Assembly: GCF_000153185.1 (NCBI RefSeq)
Contig: NZ_CH724151.1
Coordinates: forward strand, 511,154 to 575,153
Source of the DNA: Reinekea blandensis MED297
GTDB lineage: Bacteria > Pseudomonadota > Gammaproteobacteria > Pseudomonadales > Natronospirillaceae
Direction: 5' to 3'
Length of the DNA stretch: 64,000 bases
This document shows, piece after piece, positions 17,888-26,366 of this stretch. The first letter of the stretch is position 1, and every line of letters begins with the position of its first letter. The notes beneath the pieces are model-generated. The model was given only the letters and a program-made list of their open reading frames with translations. It did no database searches and was not told the DNA's origin. The position numbers and the translations under genes were made by a program.

Positions 17888-19858
17888 ATGAATAACCTCT
17901 TACTGGTCACGCTGATTGTTCTGTCACTGCTGTTGCTGGCCGTGGTCATTCGCCTGATTTCAGTGAACAAAGCCCTGGTCAATCAGACAACCCAGAACGG
18001 GCTTCTGCAAAAGGCCATTCAGGCCGCCAGCGCCGGTACGTTCTTTTACTCAACCCGAAGCAACGAAACCTATTGGGATGAAAACTCATTGAAGATGTTC
18101 GGCCTGGCCGGTCAAGGTCAAATCATCCCGCCGGGTACCTGGGAACGTCTTATTCATCCACTGGATCGGGAAAAAGCACTCTCTGAAATTTTCAATGCCC
18201 TGAACGGCAAAGGGCAATTATTCACCCATGTTTATCGAATACTTTTGCCTGGCGGGGAGATCCGGTGGATCAAAGGTACGGGGTTTGTCGTCCGCAACGA
18301 CCAGGGCGATCCGTTAGAAATTACCGGCTTTCACTTCAACATCACCGGTCAGATCCGGGCCGAGCAAAAACTCAAAGACTCTGAAGCCCGAGCGCGGCAA
18401 GCCATGGAAGCCAAAGCGACGTTTCTGGCCAATATGAGCCACGAAATCCGGACCCCCATGAACGCCATCATCGGCATGATCGAACTGCTGCAACACGAAG
18501 ATCCAAACCAAACCCAGAAGCGTTATCTGGCGACGCTGAGGAACAGCAGTAACGTTCTGATGCGGATTATCGATGACATACTGGATGTCAGTAAAATAGA
18601 GGCTGGTAAGCTGTCGTTGGAAAAGAAACCCTTTCCGGTTCGCCAAGTGCTTCACCAATGCTTGTCGGTGTATACGCAGATCAGCAACCGCAAAAACATC
18701 CTGTTAACCGGGCGCGTCGATGCCGCGGTGCCTATCCAGATTCAGGGCGACTCCTCCCGCCTGCAGCAAGTATTGATGAACCTGATCAGTAACGCGTTCA
18801 AGTTTACGGATCAGGGCCACATCCTGGTGCGTGTCGAATGCACGGAACAAAAGGACCGGCTGCGGTTCAGCGTTGAAGATTCTGGCGTCGGCATAGCCGA
18901 GGAAGCACAAGCCTCACTTTTTGAACGGTTCAATCAGGTCGATCAAAGCGCTTCGCGTTCCTCCGGCGGGACAGGGCTGGGGCTTGCGATTGTTCGCGAA
19001 ATTGTCGAACTCTGGGGCGGGGATGTCTGGATACGCAGCCGCAGCGGGCATGGGGCGACCTTCTTTTTCGACATTCCAGTTCAACAAAGCAGCCGAGCAG
19101 TCAACCAGCCAAACCAGCGCTACCTGTTGTGTTCACAGCAGGAGGCGCTTGCACATCTGTGGACTGAAGACCCCTGTGCACCACCGGTCGAGCTGGTGAC
19201 ATCATTTACGCAAATGCATTCGGCAATGTCATCCCAAACCTTTGATCATCTTGTCGTTGACCAGGGGTTTGTTGAACGCAACGGTGCCGAACTCATCGAC
19301 GATGTAAAACGCACAGCCCCGCACCTCACCGCTACACTCATCGATTTTGAAACTGACATCAGCGGCCAGTCATTACCCGATTCAGTCGACTCCTTTATTG
19401 CCAAACCGCACTTCCTGAACCAGATCTGGGAACCTGAACTCTGGCAATCGGAAACGGAATCCCAAGAGGTCACGCCGGATTACAGCCATGTCCGCGTCTT
19501 GTGTGTGGATGACAACCAGAGCAATCTGATTGTGCTCGTCGGTTTACTTAAGCGTCTCGGTATTCATGCCGTCGCAGTAGACAGTGGCGCTAAAGCCGTC
19601 GAAACCGCTTTGGCCGACGACTTTGATTTGATTTTAATGGATTACGAAATGCCCGGCATGGACGGCCCAAGCGCCACCCGGGCCATTCTGCAAAAGAAAG
19701 ATCATCTTGTGATTGCCTTGTCGGCCCACACCGAAGAGTTCTTCAAACAGCAGGCACAGGCGGCGGGTATGCGTGGTTTTTTACGAAAGCCCATTCGCTT
19801 AGATGCGATTCAAACCATGTTGGGTGAGCATTTCAGTCAGCAGGAGTCACTGCATTAA
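17888..19858 (+). CDS. Hybrid sensor histidine kinase with PAS and tandem receiver domains
   Basis: 656 residues: one N-terminal membrane helix (about 3-23) with almost no periplasmic part, a PAS/PAC module (about 35-157), HisKA with phospho-acceptor in MSHEIRTPMN near residue 185, HATPase_c (VLMNLISNAFKF, DSGVGIAEEA, SGGTGLGLAIV), a degenerate receiver-like segment (about 405-525; FDHLVVDQ, IAKPH), and a canonical receiver (about 535-650) with VDDNQSN, LMDYEMPGMDG (Asp near 584) and the RKP lysine. There is no Hpt domain, so phosphotransfer must go to a separate protein. The last 4 nt overlap the convergent PAP2 gene. Signal and partner unknown. Confidence 0.92.
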   Translation: MNNLLLVTLIVLSLLLLAVVIRLISVNKALVNQTTQNGLLQKAIQAASAGTFFYSTRSNETYWDENSLKMFGLAGQGQIIPPGTWERLIHPLDREKALSEIFNALNGKGQLFTHVYRILLPGGEIRWIKGTGFVVRNDQGDPLEITGFHFNITGQIRAEQKLKDSEARARQAMEAKATFLANMSHEIRTPMNAIIGMIELLQHEDPNQTQKRYLATLRNSSNVLMRIIDDILDVSKIEAGKLSLEKKPFPVRQVLHQCLSVYTQISNRKNILLTGRVDAAVPIQIQGDSSRLQQVLMNLISNAFKFTDQGHILVRVECTEQKDRLRFSVEDSGVGIAEEAQASLFERFNQVDQSASRSSGGTGLGLAIVREIVELWGGDVWIRSRSGHGATFFFDIPVQQSSRAVNQPNQRYLLCSQQEALAHLWTEDPCAPPVELVTSFTQMHSAMSSQTFDHLVVDQGFVERNGAELIDDVKRTAPHLTATLIDFETDISGQSLPDSVDSFIAKPHFLNQIWEPELWQSETESQEVTPDYSHVRVLCVDDNQSNLIVLVGLLKRLGIHAVAVDSGAKAVETALADDFDLILMDYEMPGMDGPSATRAILQKKDHLVIALSAHTEEFFKQQAQAAGMRGFLRKPIRLDAIQTMLGEHFSQQESLH

Positions 19859-20394
19859 AAGGTGTGTTGATAGCCGATCACCAGACCCTGATCGGTCGTT
19901 AACACCGACACTGTGCTGTTTGCCTGAGGCGATACCAGCCAATGGTTAATGCCGATGGCTAAAGCGGCGCCCGCCAAGACATCCCATTCGTCGTGGCGAT
20001 TCGCATGCACCCGACTGTAGCCGGTAAAGCTTGCCGCCAGGTAAGCCGGCAAGCCAACATCCCAACCATAGCGTCGAGCCAGAAACGAAGCTCCGGAAAA
20101 CGCTGAGCTGGTATGCCCGCTCGGGAATGACAGGTTATCTGAACCGTCGGGACGCTCTTTACCGATGGTGTACTTACCCAAGTAGGTCAGGCCCATTGTT
20201 GAGCCATAAGCCAACAGCAACTGAGTTCGTCCTTCCGGATCGTCGAGTGTGTAGGTCGCCGTCAGTGCGGTTAATGGCAGTGCCACCTGTAACACGTCAC
20301 CGGCTCGCTCAATAAACTCATCGGTATCCGCCCACGCTGTCGCTATAGCAAGCAATGTTATGACCATGCCCTGCCGAAACATCCCTGAAGTCAT
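19855..20394 (-). CDS. PAP2-superfamily phosphatase
   Basis: 179 residues; hydrophobic N-terminus (about 8-22) then the three acid-phosphatase signature motifs: KYTIGKERP, PSGHTSSAF, and SRVHANRHDEWDV with catalytic His. Family members dephosphorylate phosphatidic acid, undecaprenyl pyrophosphate or other envelope phosphates. The short length and few membrane helices suggest a periplasmic or outer-membrane-facing member rather than a six-helix PgpB type. Its ATG overlaps the upstream Smr gene's stop by 4 nt, so the two are coupled. Confidence 0.88.
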   Translation of the reverse strand: MTSGMFRQGMVITLLAIATAWADTDEFIERAGDVLQVALPLTALTATYTLDDPEGRTQLLLAYGSTMGLTYLGKYTIGKERPDGSDNLSFPSGHTSSAFSGASFLARRYGWDVGLPAYLAASFTGYSRVHANRHDEWDVLAGAALAIGINHWLVSPQANSTVSVLTTDQGLVIGYQHTF

Positions 20395-20978
20395 TCTACG
20401 CGTCCTTTGTTGTATTTTATTTTGTTTTCCTGCTTTTTGCGCTCGCTCTTTTTAATCAGAACGTACAGGGCGCCAACACCACCATGATGTTTTTGCGCGG
20501 TATGAAACGCTAACACTTCCGGGATCTGTTTCAACCAGGTGTTCACACAGCTTTTCAGAAACGCTTTTGGTTCGCTGAGTTCGCCCTTGCCATGAAGAAT
20601 GATCGCGCTGCGGACATCGTACTTTTGGCAATCCTTAATGAACTGGAAGACTTCACGCCGGGCTTCAACCATTTTTTTCCGATGCAGGTCGAGGCGAGCA
20701 TCAATGGGGTACTGACCGCGTTTCAAGTTGCGATAGACACCCAGGGAAACCCCGTCAGTACGATAATCGAGTACATCCAGTGGATGCACCAGATCGATGA
20801 TCTCTTCAGTCAGGTGATTGTCATGGCCCGATTCAACGGTGACCGCCATCTGGCGACGATGGATCAGCGATGGTTCTGGTACCTTGTCTTTAACCACTTC
20901 AACCTTTTTCTTGGTTTTCAACGGTTTAACGCCTTTCATCTCTTCCTGAAAGGCTTTGAAGTCATCATCGTCAATCAT
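20391..20978 (-). CDS. Smr domain protein (SmrA/YdaL-like)
   Basis: 195 residues; an acidic N-terminus (MIDDDDFKAFQEEMKG), a basic linker and a C-terminal Smr domain with the LDLHRKKMVEAR and LHGKG motifs and the GGVGALYVLIK strand. Stand-alone Smr proteins are DNA- or RNA-acting endonucleases; the MutS2-associated domain nicks branched DNA and Smr proteins such as SmrB cleave mRNA at collided ribosomes. I chose the ATG at 20978 because AGAGG precedes it, although the frame is open further upstream to 21089. Divergent from cpxR. Confidence 0.88.
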   Translation of the reverse strand: MIDDDDFKAFQEEMKGVKPLKTKKKVEVVKDKVPEPSLIHRRQMAVTVESGHDNHLTEEIIDLVHPLDVLDYRTDGVSLGVYRNLKRGQYPIDARLDLHRKKMVEARREVFQFIKDCQKYDVRSAIILHGKGELSEPKAFLKSCVNTWLKQIPEVLAFHTAQKHHGGVGALYVLIKKSERKKQENKIKYNKGRVE

Positions 20979-21142
20979 AGGGCCTCTGCACATCAGCGCC
21001 CGGATAACAGATGAAGCGGTCAGGCGCAGCCGGTCATTATAAGTTAAGGTGTCCACAGACGCATCCGCAATCCCGGACACGAAAGCCAATACCCGGCACC
21101 AGACTGGCGATCCGAAGCCATCAGCAGTATCCTGAACAGGGT

Positions 21143-21158
21143 GTAAACGTGCGGTAAA
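21143..21158 (+). promoter_or_regulatory. Candidate CpxR box upstream of cpxR
   Basis: GTAAA-N6-GTAAA, 78 bp before the cpxR start. The enterobacterial CpxR site is two direct GTAAA repeats usually five bases apart, with some spread allowed. The position fits autoregulation of cpxRA; it could also act on the divergent smr gene. Confidence 0.5.
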
Positions 21159-21235
21159 AGGGCCAAACGGACCCTTGGGATTTGCAACGCAAACACGTAT
21201 TAAAGCCCCTAAGATTATGAATCAGGAATCAAGGC

Positions 21236-21937
21236 ATGAGCACACACAGTATACTGCTGATCGATGACGACAAAGACCTGGCAGAACTGCTCGGTGAGTA
21301 TCTCGACACGGAAGGTTATCGCCTGGAGGCTGCACATTCCGGTGAAGATGGCATTGAACAGATCAAACACCATCACTATGACCTCGTGCTGCTCGACGTC
21401 ATGATGCCGGGGATCGATGGCTTTGAAACGCTCAAGCGCATTCGCGAATCGTCCATCGTTCCAGTCCTTATGCTGACCGCCAAGGGCGAGGAAACCGACC
21501 GTATCCTGGGCCTTGAACTCGGTGCCGATGACTACCTGGCCAAACCCTACAGCCACCGCGAACTGCTCGCTCGCATCAAAGCGTTGCTGCGCCGAATCGA
21601 ACTGGACAAAAACCAGAAAGAAGACGACAACGGCATTCTCGCCTGTAACGGTGTTGAGCTGAACTTCGACACATACCGTGTTTACAGCGATGGTGAGCAT
21701 ATCCCTATGACCACCAGCGAGTTCAAAGTCCTGCGCGTTCTGATGTCCCGTGCCGGCAAAGCGGTACCGAAAGAAGATCTGTATCTGGAAGTGCTCGGTC
21801 GCGAAATCATGGCTTATGACCGTTCCATCGATATGCACGTCAGTAATGTACGCCGCAAACTCGGAGGCACCACCGAGCAGTCTAAGATCCAGACCATTCG
21901 CGGCATCGGATACATGTTCGTCGATCCGTCTCAGTGA
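21236..21937 (+). CDS. cpxR: Response regulator, OmpR family, CpxR-like
   Basis: 233 residues. The receiver has the acidic pair IDDDKD, phospho-acceptor in LLDVMMPGIDG, Thr in MLTAKGEE and Lys in AKPYSHREL. The C-terminal winged helix has DLYLEVLGREIMAYDRSIDMHVSNVRRKLG, the CpxR signature (E. coli has a near-identical block), and ends GIGYMFV. It controls envelope-stress genes in response to CpxA. It overlaps the kinase gene by 4 nt (GTGA) and has a candidate CpxR box upstream. No cpxP is visible next to it. Confidence 0.9.
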   Translation: MSTHSILLIDDDKDLAELLGEYLDTEGYRLEAAHSGEDGIEQIKHHHYDLVLLDVMMPGIDGFETLKRIRESSIVPVLMLTAKGEETDRILGLELGADDYLAKPYSHRELLARIKALLRRIELDKNQKEDDNGILACNGVELNFDTYRVYSDGEHIPMTTSEFKVLRVLMSRAGKAVPKEDLYLEVLGREIMAYDRSIDMHVSNVRRKLGGTTEQSKIQTIRGIGYMFVDPSQ

Positions 21938-23361
21938 GGTGGCGTTCTTTCTTCCGTCGGCTGAACCCTCTCGGTTCGGTCTTCGGAAAAATCTGGCTGA
22001 GCTTCTGGTTCTCGCTCATCGTTATTGTCGTGGCGGCGTACTTCGTGTCCTATCAGGCTGCTCAGCAGTATCAGGTGGCGCCACCAACCGCAAAACAGAT
22101 GATGGTTCTGAACAGTCTGGAGTTTCCGGAACTGGGTTCCACCGGCGGTGACTACGCCGTCATCCAACAATTGCTGGAAACCTATAACCTCTCTTCTCAG
22201 CATCAGCTTTATCTGGTCGATGATCGCTATCAGTTGCTGGGTCGCCCGCAACCGCCCAAACGCATTCTTGTCATGTTGTCTGAAATGATGGAAAACGAAG
22301 GCATGCGCGTCGGCCAATGGCGCAACGAAGCCTGGCTGGGCCCGATGGAGATTGCCTTCAACGGGCTCAACTTCCGGCTGTTCATTCGCGGCGTCCCGTC
22401 TCTACCACCGGCCAACCTACCGTGGTGGCTTGAAAGCCAGTGGGTGCAACTGGCCTTCGCATTAACCGTGTCGGGCATCATGAGTTTGTTATTGACCTGG
22501 TCACTGGTCCGCCCCATTGAAAAACTCCGACAAACGGTCCGGGCCATGGCCCGCGGTACTCTTGATGTCCGTGCTGGCTCCAGTGTCAGCGCCCGATCCG
22601 ATGAAATTGGTGAGTTGGGTCGCGATTTCGATGACATGGCAAACCGCATTGAAGATCTGGTCTCGGCCCAACAACGACTGCTCAGTAACGTCAGCCATGA
22701 ACTTCGCTCTCCGCTGACCCGACTGCAAGTTGCTATGGGCATTGTTCGGCAAAAAGCACCCGAGGGTCTCGATCGTGCCCTGAACCGTATCGAACGTGAA
22801 AGTGATCGTTTAGAAAACATGATCGCTCAGATCCTGAAACTCAGTCGCTTTGAAAACGAAATGCAACAGGCCGACTGGCAGTGGTTAGATGTGACCGACA
22901 TGATTCGCCGGGTCGTCGACGACGCTCGCTTTGAGGCGCACCCTCGCGGTATACAGATTGAGCTTGATGCGTCCGACACCGTACGCATGATCGGCGATGG
23001 ACAGCTGTTGCACAGCAGCGTGGAAAACGTCATTCGCAACGCCCTGCGATTCTCGCCGGACAACGGTCAGATCCGGGTTTCACTAAGTGTTGTCAATCGC
23101 CGGGCGGTCGTGTCGATTTGCGATCAGGGGCCGGGTGTACCGGAAGACAAACTGGTCCGGCTGTTTGATCCGTTTTACCGACTGGACCAAAGCAATACCG
23201 GTGCAGGCCTGGGCTTAAACATTGCCTTACAGGCGGTGCAAATGCACAAAGGCGTTATTTACGCAGAGAATCTTTCGACTGGCGGACTGAAGGTGGTTAT
23301 CGAGCTGCCTCTGAAACACCAACCTCCGGGTGTCCCGTCGTCGCTGCCAAGCCCGGGTTAA
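21934..23361 (+). CDS. cpxA: Envelope-stress sensor histidine kinase, CpxA-like
   Basis: 475 residues. Membrane helix 1 (about 19-38), a periplasmic sensor of about 130 residues, membrane helix 2 (about 170-192), HAMP (RPIEKLRQTVRAMARGTLDVR), HisKA with His in SHELRSPLTRLQ, and HATPase_c with N box VENVIRNALRF, CDQGPGVPEDK and GAGLGLNIAL. GTG start at 21934, overlapping the regulator's stop, so translation is coupled. It phosphorylates and dephosphorylates CpxR. The downstream hydrolase is convergent and abuts by one base. Confidence 0.9.
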   Translation: MRWRSFFRRLNPLGSVFGKIWLSFWFSLIVIVVAAYFVSYQAAQQYQVAPPTAKQMMVLNSLEFPELGSTGGDYAVIQQLLETYNLSSQHQLYLVDDRYQLLGRPQPPKRILVMLSEMMENEGMRVGQWRNEAWLGPMEIAFNGLNFRLFIRGVPSLPPANLPWWLESQWVQLAFALTVSGIMSLLLTWSLVRPIEKLRQTVRAMARGTLDVRAGSSVSARSDEIGELGRDFDDMANRIEDLVSAQQRLLSNVSHELRSPLTRLQVAMGIVRQKAPEGLDRALNRIERESDRLENMIAQILKLSRFENEMQQADWQWLDVTDMIRRVVDDARFEAHPRGIQIELDASDTVRMIGDGQLLHSSVENVIRNALRFSPDNGQIRVSLSVVNRRAVVSICDQGPGVPEDKLVRLFDPFYRLDQSNTGAGLGLNIALQAVQMHKGVIYAENLSTGGLKVVIELPLKHQPPGVPSSLPSPG

Positions 23362-24252
23362 TCAGGCCCCGGGCCGCCACTGCTGCGCCTTACCGACAAA
23401 GTTGTGCAGCGCAGCGGCAAACTCTCGCGGACGTTCAATGAACGGCAGGTGTTTGCAGCCTTCCATCTCTACGCGAGTCACACGAGGGCGATCGTAAAAG
23501 TTGCTGTGTCGCGTCAGATCGTACCAGGGATCTTCCCGCCCACCGATGATCAACATCGGGATGTCCAACGATTGCCCGTAAGCTTCCACATAGGACAGCT
23601 CGGCTTCCATGGCGTGCAACAGGTTAACGCAGCGCTCACGGTGGCGGTTAAAACTGGTCCAGTTTGACCGTGCCATCAGTGGCAACCCAATGGGCGGCTG
23701 ATGAAACATTTCACGAACATAGGTCAGATGCTGATCTTCTGTCATGTTCTGAATGAAGTCAGACATGCGTTCAAAGTTCAGCGTGTGAGAGAGTTTTTCG
23801 GTAAAGCAGCTGTCCGCCAGAGATACCAGAGTAATAGACTGCACCGGAACCGTCATGCGCATAGCCAGCCCCAGCGACAAGGCCGCGGCCATGGAATGCC
23901 CCACTAAGTGTACCGGCCTGCCAACGGCCACACTGAAAAAGTCACACAGTTCACGGGCAATTCCGGAGAACCCGGACTGCGGCGTGGCCACTGGCTGGTC
24001 TAACCTCAAGCCCGGAATATCAGGCGCGATGACATAATGGTCCTTACCCAGCGATGACAACACCGACCGCCAATGGTTCTTTGACATCGCCAAACCGTGC
24101 AGTAATACAACCGCTTCGCGCGCTCGGGTATCGCCGGCACTGAGCCAACGCCAGGTGCGTCCGCGAACTTCCATCGACTGCAGCGTGGTCGCGCCAAGCA
24201 CTGATTTCAGATGGTTTTTCAGTAGAAATGAGCGGTCTTTAACGGTATACAT
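23362..24252 (-). CDS. Alpha/beta-hydrolase fold protein
   Basis: 296 residues. Oxyanion loop LLHGLAMSKNHW, nucleophile elbow GHSMAAAL (serine, with the second conserved Gly replaced by Ala), acid candidate in IIGGREDPW, and catalytic His in MEGCKHLPF. No signal peptide. Closest in style to MhpC/BioH-like esterases, but substrate cannot be assigned. The ATG at 24252 is preferred over an upstream in-frame GTG at 24276. Convergent with and abutting cpxA. Confidence 0.85.
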   Translation of the reverse strand: MYTVKDRSFLLKNHLKSVLGATTLQSMEVRGRTWRWLSAGDTRAREAVVLLHGLAMSKNHWRSVLSSLGKDHYVIAPDIPGLRLDQPVATPQSGFSGIARELCDFFSVAVGRPVHLVGHSMAAALSLGLAMRMTVPVQSITLVSLADSCFTEKLSHTLNFERMSDFIQNMTEDQHLTYVREMFHQPPIGLPLMARSNWTSFNRHRERCVNLLHAMEAELSYVEAYGQSLDIPMLIIGGREDPWYDLTRHSNFYDRPRVTRVEMEGCKHLPFIERPREFAAALHNFVGKAQQWRPGA

Positions 24253-24379
24253 GTGAACTCGGTACAGGAAAGTCACGCAGTTTAAGCCAAGGACTCTCTA
24301 ATGTTCATTAGCAAAGCATCAAACTGTGAACTGGCCCAGATTCTTCAAAACACTGGTGGAAATTAAGGATTTTTTAAGC

Positions 24380-24853
24380 ATGACGCCCGCGATAGATTTC
24401 TTAACCCGAGAGGGCATACCATTTAAATCCCATTCAATTACGGTCTCTCAGCCCACTGGCCATTATGGACTGGATGCCGCATCGGCAATGAGTGTAGCAC
24501 CGGATCGCGTGTTTAAAACGTTACTGGTCAGCCTGGACGCAGAACCCCGCCGGCTCGCGGTGTGCATTTTACCGGTCAGCCATGAACTCAATCTGAAACT
24601 GGCCGCCAAAGCCCACGGTGCGAAGAAAGCTCAGATGGCAGACCCTACCGTCGCCGAAAAACTCACCGGCTATGTCGTGGGCGGTATTTCACCGTTTGGC
24701 ATGAAACGGACCTTTCCCTGCGTGATCGACGAGCAGGCGCTCAATCACGATACGATTTACACCAGCGGCGGACGGCGCAATCTGGAAGTCGAGTTTAATC
24801 CTCAGGATGTGATTCGCGGTTTAAATGTGAAAACGGCGCCATTATGCCGGTGA
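24380..24853 (+). CDS. ybaK: Cys-tRNA(Pro)/Cys-tRNA(Cys) deacylase YbaK
   Basis: 157 residues, matching the E. coli protein in length. YbaK/EbsC fold with TPAIDFLTREGIPFKSH at the start, the conserved VFKTLLV strand containing the catalytic lysine, CILPVSHELNLKLAAKA, and YVVGGISPFGMK. It trans-edits Cys-tRNA(Pro) made by misacylating prolyl-tRNA synthetase. The ATG at 24380 follows TAAGGATTTTTTAAGC and gives the family's usual N-terminus; the frame extends upstream to 24326 but without family similarity. Confidence 0.93.
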   Translation: MTPAIDFLTREGIPFKSHSITVSQPTGHYGLDAASAMSVAPDRVFKTLLVSLDAEPRRLAVCILPVSHELNLKLAAKAHGAKKAQMADPTVAEKLTGYVVGGISPFGMKRTFPCVIDEQALNHDTIYTSGGRRNLEVEFNPQDVIRGLNVKTAPLCR

Positions 24854-24945
24854 TTGTTTCGCCCCGGTCACAGAACCGAGGATGACGCTTGAGCAGATGG
24901 GAGCCTTTGGTACAGTAACCGGGTAATTAACCGGAGAGTACAAGA

Positions 24946-25380
24946 ATGAAAAAAATCCTGATCACACTGTTTATGTCCACGATGATGTCGTTTTCATTGG
25001 CGGACGGCCATTCACCGGAAGGTAACTGGCGCACCATCGATGATGAAACCGGCGAAGCCAAAAGCCTGGTGACCGTCTGGATTGAAGATGGCGAACTGAT
25101 GGGCCGCATCGATACACTGCTGAACCCCAGTGAACCCAACCCAACCTGCGACGACTGCAAAGGTCAGCGTAAAGGACAGCCCATTGAAGGCATGACGTTT
25201 GTCTGGGGACTGGAACAGGACGGCGACGAATGGAATGGTGGCACCATTCTAGACCCAGCCAACGGTAAAGAATACAAAGCCAAGGTGAAACTGACCGACG
25301 GCGGCAGCAAGCTCGAAGTTCGAGGTTTTATCGGTTTTGCTTTGATCGGCCGCACCCAAGTCTGGGAACGCGTCGAGTAA
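24946..25380 (+). CDS. DUF2147 family exported protein
   Basis: 144 residues; signal peptide cleaved near residue 19 (LAD/GH), then one DUF2147 domain. Family marks visible are the N-terminal GNWRTIDDETGEAKSLV, the CDDCKG pair of cysteines, the GLEQDGDEWNGGTILDPANGK block and FIGFALIGRTQVW at the end. The family is widespread in proteobacteria and Bacteroidetes, is predicted periplasmic, and has no established function. GGAGAGTACAAG precedes the ATG. Single gene closed by a strong terminator. Confidence 0.9.
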   Translation: MKKILITLFMSTMMSFSLADGHSPEGNWRTIDDETGEAKSLVTVWIEDGELMGRIDTLLNPSEPNPTCDDCKGQRKGQPIEGMTFVWGLEQDGDEWNGGTILDPANGKEYKAKVKLTDGGSKLEVRGFIGFALIGRTQVWERVE

Positions 25381-25395
25381 ACGACCGATGACCCA

Positions 25396-25427
25396 CAAAA
25401 AAAGCCTGGCAAATGCCAGGCTTTTTT
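25396..25427. terminator. Bidirectional rho-independent terminator
   Basis: AAAAAAAGCCTGGCA-AA-TGCCAGGCTTTTTT: a perfect stem with A and T runs on both sides, between convergent DUF2147 and rpiA genes. Confidence 0.95.
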
Positions 25428-25467
25428 ATGTCACGAACTTTGTTCAGTCAGGGTTCTGCAGCCAACC

Positions 25468-26172
25468 TCAGAAAAACTCGCCCGCACTGGCGGCTGTGTT
25501 AATCACTGTCAGCGTTTTCACCCCGGACGCGGTACCCAACAGCAACACATCGGCAGGCCGCGCGGCAAACAAGCCATTGGTCACCACGCCGACCATGTTA
25601 TTCAGCTCACGTTCCAGTTCTTTCGCATCGGTAATCTGCAGACCATGAACGTCCAGAATCACGTTGCCGTTGTCGGTCACCACACCTTCGCGATACACCG
25701 GGTTACCGCCCAAATCACGGATTCGTCGGGCCACCGCGCTGCGCGCCATCGGAATGACTTCCACCGGCAATGGGAACGCCCCCAGGACTTCCACAGCCTT
25801 GGACTCATCGGCAATACAGACAAAGGTTTTGGCAATGGAGGCTACGATTTTTTCGCGGGTTAACGCCGCGCCGCCGCCTTTGATCAGCTGCAGCTTCTTG
25901 TTGGCCTCATCCGCACCGTCAACATAGACAGACAGTTGCGTCACGTCGTTCATGTCAAAGACTTCGATACCGTGACCCGCCAGACGTTTGGCCGTGGCGT
26001 CACTGCTGGCAACCGCACCTTTGAAATCATCTCGGTAAGCAGCCAGACCATCAATAAAAAATTCGGCCGTCGAGCCGGTGCCAACACCGATAATGGCGTC
26101 TGACGTCAGCTCAGGCTTGATGTAGTCCAAAGCAGCCTTTGCCACCTGTTGTTTGAGTTCGTCTTGTGTCAT
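25468..26172 (-). CDS. rpiA: Ribose-5-phosphate isomerase A
   Basis: 234 residues. Active-site motifs [23 protein letters not shown] and [14 protein letters not shown] are all present, as is the C-terminal [15 protein letters not shown]. It interconverts ribose 5-phosphate and ribulose 5-phosphate in the pentose phosphate pathway. The ATG at 26172 is preferred over in-frame starts at 26181 and 26202 because AGGA sits 8 nt before it. Divergent from ilvA with a 194-bp spacer, a pairing common in gammaproteobacteria. Confidence 0.97.
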   Translation of the reverse strand: MTQDELKQQVAKAALDYIKPELTSDAIIGVGTGSTAEFFIDGLAAYRDDFKGAVASSDATAKRLAGHGIEVFDMNDVTQLSVYVDGADEANKKLQLIKGGGAALTREKIVASIAKTFVCIADESKAVEVLGAFPLPVEVIPMARSAVARRIRDLGGNPVYREGVVTDNGNVILDVHGLQITDAKELERELNNMVGVVTNGLFAARPADVLLLGTASGVKTLTVINTAASAGEFF

Positions 26173-26366
26173 CACGCTCATCCTGAAAAAAGATGATCTC
26201 ATTATAAGTCACGACCGGGCAGTCTGATAGGGTCGGACCCCGTTTGCTGAAACCCGTGTCCGGTTTGCACAAATCCGGAAGGTTGTATCGCAACAATGGA
26301 GATGCCCGACTGTCCACATTTGCGTACACTGTACCGGTTTGTTGAACCGCCCTGAAAGGATCGGAC

